Below, in pieces: positions 62,973 to 64,000 of a stretch of DNA of 64,000 bases. The translations under genes were made by a program, and so were the position numbers. This DNA is from Mesorhizobium terrae. GTDB taxonomy: Bacteria; Pseudomonadota; Alphaproteobacteria; Rhizobiales; Rhizobiaceae. Location of the stretch: assembly GCF_008727715.1 (NCBI RefSeq), contig NZ_CP044218.1, forward strand, positions 4,943,501 to 5,007,500, given 5' to 3'. Each line of letters begins with the position of its first letter. Position 1 is the first letter of the stretch. The notes below the pieces were generated by a model. That model was not told the DNA's origin and searched no databases. It was given only the letters and a program-made list of their open reading frames with translations.

Positions 62973-64000
62973 CTAGCCGCCGCGCTCCTTCCTCAGCTTC
63001 GACCAGTATTCCAGCCGTTTCCTGATCTCGCGCTCGAAGCCGCGTTCGGGCGGGTCGTAGAAGGTCTGGCGGCCCATCTTTTCGGGGAAATAATCCTGGC
63101 CGGAAAAGGCGTCCGGCTCGTCGTGGTCGTAACGATAGCCGGCGCCGTAACTCTCTTCCTTCATCAGCTTGGTCGGCGCGTTGAGGATATGCTTAGGCGG
63201 TAACAGCGAGCCGTTCTCCTTGGCGGCGCGGGTCGCCGCCTTGAAGGCGTTGTAGACGGCGTTCGATTTCGGCGCGGTGGCCAGATAGACGCAGGCCTGC
63301 GCAAACGCCAGTTCACCCTCGGGCGAGCCGAGATAATCGTAGGCATCCTTGGCGGCATTGGCGACGACCAGCGCCTGCGGGTCGGCCAGGCCGATGTCTT
63401 CCACCGCCATGCGCACCAGCCGACGGCCGAGATAGAGCGGGTCCTCGCCGGCGTCGAACATGCGCGCCAGATAATAGAGCGCGGCGTCGGGATCGGAGCC
63501 GCGCACGGATTTGTGCAGGGCAGAGATCAGATTGTAGTGGCCGTCCTGTCCCTTGTCGTAGATGGGCGCGCGGCGCTGCACCACCTCCTGCAGGCCGGTG
63601 GGATCGAAGATTTCGCCCGGCTTCGCGGCCCGCCAGACTTCCTCGGCGAGCGTCAGCGCGGCGCGGCCGTCACCGTCGGCCATGCGCACCAGGGTCGCCC
63701 TCGCCTCCTCATCCAGCGGCAGCGGCTTGCCTTCCGTCTGCTCGGCGCGGTCGAGCAGCCTGGCGATGCTGTCTTCGCCAAGTGACTGGAACACCAGCAC
63801 GCGCGAACGCGACAACAGAGCGGCGTTGAGCTCGAAGGACGGGTTTTCCGTGGTGGCGCCGACCAGAATGACGGTGCCGTCTTCCATCACCGGCAGGAAA
63901 CTGTCCTGCTGGGCGCGGTTGAAACGATGGATCTCGTCGACGAACAGCAAAGTCTGGCGGCCATTGGTGCGGCGCAGGCGCGCCGTCTCGAACACCTTCT
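62973..64000 (-). CDS. rarA: Replication-associated recombination protein RarA (MgsA), 5' part beyond right edge
   Basis: A AAA+ ATPase of clamp-loader type acting at stalled forks. Visible in the 342 codons: Walker B LLFVDEIHRFNRAQQDSFLP, sensor 1 ILVGATTENPSFELNAALLSR and the RarA C-terminal domain (YDKGQDGHYNLISALHKSVRGSDPDAALYYLARM) to the end ERGG. Walker A and the N-terminus lie beyond the edge. Flanking genes are on the same strand. Confidence 0.97.
   Translation of the reverse strand, partial: KVFETARLRRTNGRQTLLFVDEIHRFNRAQQDSFLPVMEDGTVILVGATTENPSFELNAALLSRSRVLVFQSLGEDSIARLLDRAEQTEGKPLPLDEEARATLVRMADGDGRAALTLAEEVWRAAKPGEIFDPTGLQEVVQRRAPIYDKGQDGHYNLISALHKSVRGSDPDAALYYLARMFDAGEDPLYLGRRLVRMAVEDIGLADPQALVVANAAKDAYDYLGSPEGELAFAQACVYLATAPKSNAVYNAFKAATRAAKENGSLLPPKHILNAPTKLMKEESYGAGYRYDHDEPDAFSGQDYFPEKMGRQTFYDPPERGFEREIRKRLEYWSKLRKERGG

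Overview
The window looks like an ordinary chromosomal segment of a high-GC alphaproteobacterium of the Hyphomicrobiales (Rhizobiales), most likely Mesorhizobium or a close relative. This is inferred from protein character (PopZ, ATP12, an alphaproteobacterial GyrA and ParE), from direct-repeat SOS boxes of the form GTTC-N7-GTTC, from a tandem glycine riboswitch ahead of gcvTHP, and from a rhizobial-style palindromic intergenic repeat. I see no CRISPR array, transposase, integrase, prophage or rRNA operon. About 60 protein genes (two cut by the window edges) and two tRNA genes are supported.

Layout. 1-5383, mostly minus strand: tgt (cut by the left edge) and queA for queuosine tRNA modification, two cyclophilins (ppiB, ppiA) and coaD, interrupted by a GFA-family gene, a DHFR/RibD-like reductase and a YdcZ-type transporter. 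5578-12475: a 44-aa membrane peptide, a GNAT gene, gyrA, marC, an unannotated-looking small RNA locus (about 10183-10292), an OsmC protein, a secreted MTA/SAH nucleosidase and ssb. 12687-19563: an ArsR-SRPBCC-ClpP cassette with its own operator, small secreted proteins, then SOS-controlled uvrA and a DUF302 gene. 19630-27330: DUF72, popZ, tolC, pcm, tRNA-Cys, tRNA-Asn and a cyclopropane-fatty-acid-synthase-like methyltransferase. 27384-38116: a cyclic-nucleotide phosphodiesterase, a formyltetrahydrofolate cyclo-ligase-like gene, NDH-2, an Lrp-type regulator divergent from alanine dehydrogenase, and the glycine cleavage operon.

38125-49936: a diguanylate cyclase, parE, an FUSC-family exporter, a GH114-like secreted protein, a DUF2336 protein, a MaoC/CitE-like pair, a nitroreductase, a secreted protein and a PlsC-type acyltransferase. 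50020-54007: thrS, yidD and a SoxR divergon, in which soxR faces a cupin-monooxygenase pair under a well-conserved SoxR promoter; the cupin gene carries a one-base frameshift. 54040-64000: a GcvA-like LysR regulator, a luciferase-like monooxygenase, an MHS transporter with a large periplasmic insertion, then ATP12, an EamA transporter, an RluA-type pseudouridine synthase, crcB, an aspartyl hydroxylase and rarA (cut by the right edge).

How it works together: the strongest regulatory themes are DNA damage (LexA-type boxes ahead of ssb, uvrA and parE), amino-acid sensing (glycine riboswitch before gcvTHP; Lrp-type regulator with palindromes before ald) and redox stress (SoxR divergon). The most promising leads for something undescribed are the three-hairpin RNA near 10.2 kb, the orphan minus-strand terminator near 19.65 kb, the SoxR-cupin-monooxygenase unit and the ArsR-SRPBCC-ClpP cassette.
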